Source: Chrysophaeum taylorii (lineage: Eukaryota; Sar; Pelagophyceae; Pelagomonadales; Pelagomonadaceae). Taken from it: 63,224 nucleotides of DNA. Below the pieces are notes generated by a model, which was given only the letters and a program-made list of their open reading frames with translations, did no database searches and was not told where the DNA came from. Where the stretch lies: the NCBI GenBank assembly GCA_029834535.1, contig JAQMWT010000641.1, positions 1-63,224 of the forward strand, given 5' to 3'. The position numbers were made by a program, and so were the translations under genes. Below are positions 60,537-63,224 of this stretch, piece after piece (the first letter of the stretch is position 1; the number at the start of each line of letters is the position of its first letter).

Positions 60537-62498
60537 ATGCTCGTGACGGCAAAAACGACACGTTGCGTGAGGCGGTGGATCGAGGAGAAGAATCCGCAGA
60601 GCGTTTCGCTGCAGTTCGCGCAGGAGGAGGGGAGTGCGACGGCCAAGGAGGAGCGGTCGTTGCGGCGGTTATTTCGCGCGGTGCGTCCGGCCGAATCGTT
60701 GGAACTGTCGGGGGCGGCGAAGGGGTTCGGTGAAGCGTGCGTGTCCGAGGTCGCGCGCGGGCTGGTCGGGAGTAAGGCCAAGTTCATCTCGCTGCGGGAC
60801 ATGCCTCTGGGGGACGCGGGTCTGGCGGTGCTCGCGCCGGCGTTGAGACAGTGCAAGTGCTCGTACCTCGCTTTGCGGGGATGCGGACTTAGCGACGCGA
60901 GCGGCGCGGCGCTCGCGTCGATTCTCCGGGCGCACGGCGTGCGGCGCGAGCAGGCCGCCTGGGCCCTGAGTCTCCGACAGCGGCAGGCTGCCGCGGATGA
61001 GGGGCTCGACTATTTGGATTTAGGCGACAACGATCTGGGGGATTTGGGAGTGGGGGAGTTGGCGGCGTCTGTCGAGGGGGGGTTGGTGGGGCTCGTGCTC
61101 GCGGGGAATCCGCGGATCACCGAGGCCGGGGCCTCCAAGTTTGCTGGAAAAAAAACGACGGTGCGGCTCGAAGGGACGGCGGCAAAGCGAAGCATCGAAG
61201 GGTCTTGGACATCAACGTGCGTGCTCGAGGCGTGGCGCGCCGGGCCCTCGTATCCCCTCTCTTACGATCTCGCCAAGGCGACGGCGACCTCGAGCGCCGA
61301 GGTGCTCGCGCGCGCGGCCATCGATTTCCGGTGCTACGGTCGCGCGACCTCGATTCTCGCATTGGAAAAGGCGTTGGTAAAGACGAAAACGGTTGAGGGC
61401 GGACCGGCGATCGTCGCGCTCGAGCAAGTCTTGCGCCGTAAGCGGTGGCGCCCGGGGGATTTGTACCGGGCCCTCGACGATGGCGCCGGGGTAACCACCC
61501 GCGCGCTCCGGGACTTTCTCCTCCTCGACGACCCCCCTCCTGAGGCGGCGAAAAGCCGGCCGACCTTAGAGAAGCGCGCCGACTTGGCGGCTCACGTTTT
61601 CGCCAAATCGGCGAGTCTCGGTGCGGCCGAGTTGGAGGCCGCTCTCTTGGGCGTCCGGAGGGCGGGGGTAGCCGCGGCCGAGCCCGCAAGAAAAGTCCAG
61701 TTGGCGCGGCGCCTCCTCGGCCGCCTCGACGAGTCCGTTCTCCAGAGTGCGGCGACCACGGACGCTCTCGTCGAGGCACTCGGTCGGAAGAACGCGACGA
61801 CGGCCGCGCGCCTCCTTAAGCTCCCCGCCGCCGAGGGACCGCCACGAGTCCTGCGGGAAGCGCTCGAGGCCGCCGCCTCGGACGATGCGCCGCTAAGAGC
61901 GACCAGGTTCGCCGCGACGGCCGCGCGCCTCGACCACCTCCGCGAATCGCGCAAGTGGACCTACTCGGAACTCTGGCGGCAGGCGGCCCGCGGCAAGCCG
62001 AGACTCGAGGTCGATGATTTTCGACAGGCGGCGCGGGCCTGGGGAATCTACGACAACCCCTGCTCTTTCGCCGACGCCCTCGCCTTCGCGCGCGACGTCG
62101 CCACGGACGACGGCCGCTTCGTAGACGTCGAGAGGCTCGCCCGACTGAACGCGACGCCCGTCGCCAAGCGCCTCGCCGATCTCATGGAAGCGCGCCGCTG
62201 GCGTGTTCGAGACCTCGTCGCCGCCCTACCCGTCTTTGATGACGACCGCCCCTCCCCCCGCGCCCTCTGCCGCGCCCTCCGGAAGTGGCGCCTGTTCGAA
62301 CCGAAGGACGACCTCGAGGAGGCCGAATTCCAGCGCGTCGTCGGTGGACGCACAAGAAGGAGACGGCCCAAGAAACGCCATCACCACGACGACGCCGACA
62401 TTCTCGCCGCCCTCGAAAATGCAGTCCTCTCCATCGCCGCCCGCATATCACACATCGAATCCGCCCTCGACATGACGCCACCAACAACAACCTCCTGA
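60537..62498 (+). CDS. Leucine-rich-repeat protein with tandem C-terminal helical repeats
   Basis: An intact 653-codon frame, GC-rich with strong G/C third positions, so a host gene. ATG at 60,537 is the first in frame after the short element. Residues about 50-210 hold ribonuclease-inhibitor-type leucine-rich repeats: FISLRDMPLGDAGLAVLAPA, YLALRGCGLSDASGAALASI, LDYLDLGDNDLGDLGVGELA, LVGLVLAGNPRITEAG. The C-terminal half is helical, with a recurring unit: RWRPGDLYRALDDGAGVTTR, KWTYSELWRQAARGKPRLEV, RWRVRDLVAALPVFDDDRPS. Each is followed by a helix, a layout reminiscent of degenerate EF-hand-like pairs without clear Ca-binding loops. The tail is Arg/Lys/His-rich (RTRRRRPKKRHHHDD), a possible nuclear signal. 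No signal peptide or membrane segment, no intron needed. Likely a protein-interaction scaffold; the partner is unknown. Confidence 0.85.
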   Translation: MLVTAKTTRCVRRWIEEKNPQSVSLQFAQEEGSATAKEERSLRRLFRAVRPAESLELSGAAKGFGEACVSEVARGLVGSKAKFISLRDMPLGDAGLAVLAPALRQCKCSYLALRGCGLSDASGAALASILRAHGVRREQAAWALSLRQRQAAADEGLDYLDLGDNDLGDLGVGELAASVEGGLVGLVLAGNPRITEAGASKFAGKKTTVRLEGTAAKRSIEGSWTSTCVLEAWRAGPSYPLSYDLAKATATSSAEVLARAAIDFRCYGRATSILALEKALVKTKTVEGGPAIVALEQVLRRKRWRPGDLYRALDDGAGVTTRALRDFLLLDDPPPEAAKSRPTLEKRADLAAHVFAKSASLGAAELEAALLGVRRAGVAAAEPARKVQLARRLLGRLDESVLQSAATTDALVEALGRKNATTAARLLKLPAAEGPPRVLREALEAAASDDAPLRATRFAATAARLDHLRESRKWTYSELWRQAARGKPRLEVDDFRQAARAWGIYDNPCSFADALAFARDVATDDGRFVDVERLARLNATPVAKRLADLMEARRWRVRDLVAALPVFDDDRPSPRALCRALRKWRLFEPKDDLEEAEFQRVVGGRTRRRRPKKRHHHDDADILAALENAVLSIAARISHIESALDMTPPTTTS

Positions 62499-62581
62499 CA
62501 ATTTTTACCACAACAACAAGTGTTGATCTTCCTCTTTCTTTTTCCTTTCCTTTTTCTTACCGCGAGTGATGGTGATTCACA

Positions 62582-62929
62582 ATGGCTGAGGCTTTTTTGT
62601 TGCAAGGCTGCTGCGTTTGCGGCGTCAACAGCGTCGACGACGACGCCGACTACCGGTACCAGGAAATCGACGAGCCCGTCCTGATGCGCTCCCCGAGCCA
62701 GCGACGCACCAACACGTTCCAGCGCGTCGACCTCCGACCCTCGACGCATTACCTCGACGTCGAAGTCGATAATTCGAACGCTCACACCCCGCCCTCGGTC
62801 CATCCCCCAGGGGACCGCTTCGCCGATGAACGCACCACGCCCAAAACACCCCGCTACCACTTCACGACACTCCAAGACGAAAAAAAACGTCCGACCATCA
62901 GGACCAATGCCCAAACCGTCGTCAAATAA
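62582..62929 (+). CDS. Small conserved-looking protein of unknown function
   Basis: 115 codons, ATG at 62,582, 83 bp after the previous gene and in the same direction. The start MAEAFLLQGCCVCGVNSVDD has three Cys in four residues, a pattern that could be lipid-modified or metal-binding. Then YRYQEIDEPVLMRSPSQRR and a Pro/Thr/Arg-rich C-terminal half with no hydrophobic core, so probably largely disordered. Codon composition matches the upstream host gene. The sequence before the ATG is T-rich (CTTTTTCCTTTCC), which may be a promoter or leader. Family not recognised. Confidence 0.7.
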   Translation: MAEAFLLQGCCVCGVNSVDDDADYRYQEIDEPVLMRSPSQRRTNTFQRVDLRPSTHYLDVEVDNSNAHTPPSVHPPGDRFADERTTPKTPRYHFTTLQDEKKRPTIRTNAQTVVK

Positions 62930-62937
62930 AATAATAA
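62925..62937 (+). terminator. Possible polyadenylation signal
   Basis: AATAAAATAATAA overlaps the stop codon of the 115-codon gene. Eukaryotic AATAAA-like signal by sequence only; being so close to the stop makes the role uncertain. Confidence 0.35.
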
Positions 62938-62993
62938 TGCTTCCTTTTTCGTGATGACGAATATCCTTTGAGAGAGTCGCCGCACGCGGCCAA

Positions 62994-63224
62994 TTCGTTA
63001 TTCCTCCCTTTCTTCCCGGAGACGAAGTCAGTCTTTTCGGCCGACTAGGTTGGGTCGGAAGACGACGCCTCGCTCTTAAGAGTCGAGTTTTCAACTCCCT
63101 GACAACCAACGGCATGCTGGCTTTGAGCGCGAGCTTAAAGTCTCCGCAACCTCGACCCGTCGCACGGCCACTGCAACGGTACCAGATACATGATCGATCG
63201 TGTCGTTGTCACCGAGGCCTCCAA
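62994..63224 (+). pseudogene. Helitron helicase fragment running off the window
   Basis: Starts in the TTCCCGGAGACGA part of the Helitron-tail module and continues through RNLDPSHGHCNGTRYMIDRV-type sequence to the window end. Nearly identical to 30,110-30,320 (reverse) and 59,380-59,545. Confidence 0.85.

Noticed and set aside
61117..61779. 220-codon minus-strand ORF within the LRR gene
   Set aside because: Arg/Pro-rich antisense shadow caused by high GC; the plus-strand frame has clear repeats.
1..63224. CRISPR array, rRNA, prophage or bacterial operon
   Set aside because: No regularly spaced palindromic repeats, no rRNA-like sequence, and all mobile elements are eukaryotic types.

Overview
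The window looks like nuclear DNA of a unicellular eukaryote, most likely a microalga. It contains almost nothing but transposable elements, nested and broken into one another, with two intact GC-rich host-type genes at the far right. I see no bacterial operon structure, ribosome-binding sites, rRNA or tRNA genes. The lineage (stramenopile, haptophyte, dinoflagellate or other) cannot be fixed from this sequence alone.

Layout, left to right. (1) 1-1,605: minus-strand Copia-type LTR plus decayed gag (copy V). (2) 1,606-5,896: a broken unknown gene, a 71-bp tandem array leading into an old copy of a short interspersed element, and a Gypsy-like leader plus gag fragment. (3) 5,897-12,132: minus-strand Copia-like element Y with one LTR, split by a 5'-truncated LINE (7,565-9,175). 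(4) 12,133-20,497: minus-strand Copia-like element X. (5) 20,498-28,455: about 7.5 kb of strongly C-rich sequence with long overlapping ORFs and no domain I recognise, split by one short element and followed at 28,023 by a second. (6) 28,456-30,644: two tandem modules carrying the tail of a Helitron Pif1-like helicase. (7) 30,645-47,132: plus-strand Copia-like element Z, the most complete copy, with a diverged relative W lodged in its protease region. (8) 47,212-47,939: a short element nested in another of its own family. (9) 47,940-50,700: repeats and two unknown gene remnants. (10) 50,701-54,373: a Gypsy-like element. (11) 54,374-59,100: another short element, a second Gypsy leader/gag on the minus strand, and a decayed minus-strand RT C-terminal region. 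(12) 59,113-60,505: a third Helitron-tail module and a short element. (13) 60,537-62,929: two intact host genes. (14) 62,994-63,224: more Helitron helicase, running off the end.

The main discovery is that the Copia-like elements (X, Y, Z, W) carry a full C5-cytosine DNA methyltransferase domain between the protease and the integrase. The order is gag-protease / stop / methyltransferase-integrase-reverse transcriptase-RNase H / third ORF with a C-terminal membrane segment. Methyltransferase motifs I, IV (PC), VI (E), VIII (QxRxR), IX and X are all readable. A different, more canonical C5-methyltransferase fragment (FAGAGG, SPPC) sits inside the Gypsy-like element at 51,840-52,295. Two LTR-retrotransposon superfamilies in one locus therefore carry cytosine methyltransferases. 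From memory, methyltransferase-carrying retrotransposons have been reported in dinoflagellates and charophyte algae; whether these belong to the same lineages needs a phylogeny.

A second system is a family of about 360-bp short elements (ten copies). Their 3' end, including a (TTAG)n tail, matches the 3' end of the LINE, which implies a SINE-LINE partnership. Clean target-site duplications flank seven of the copies and the LINE.
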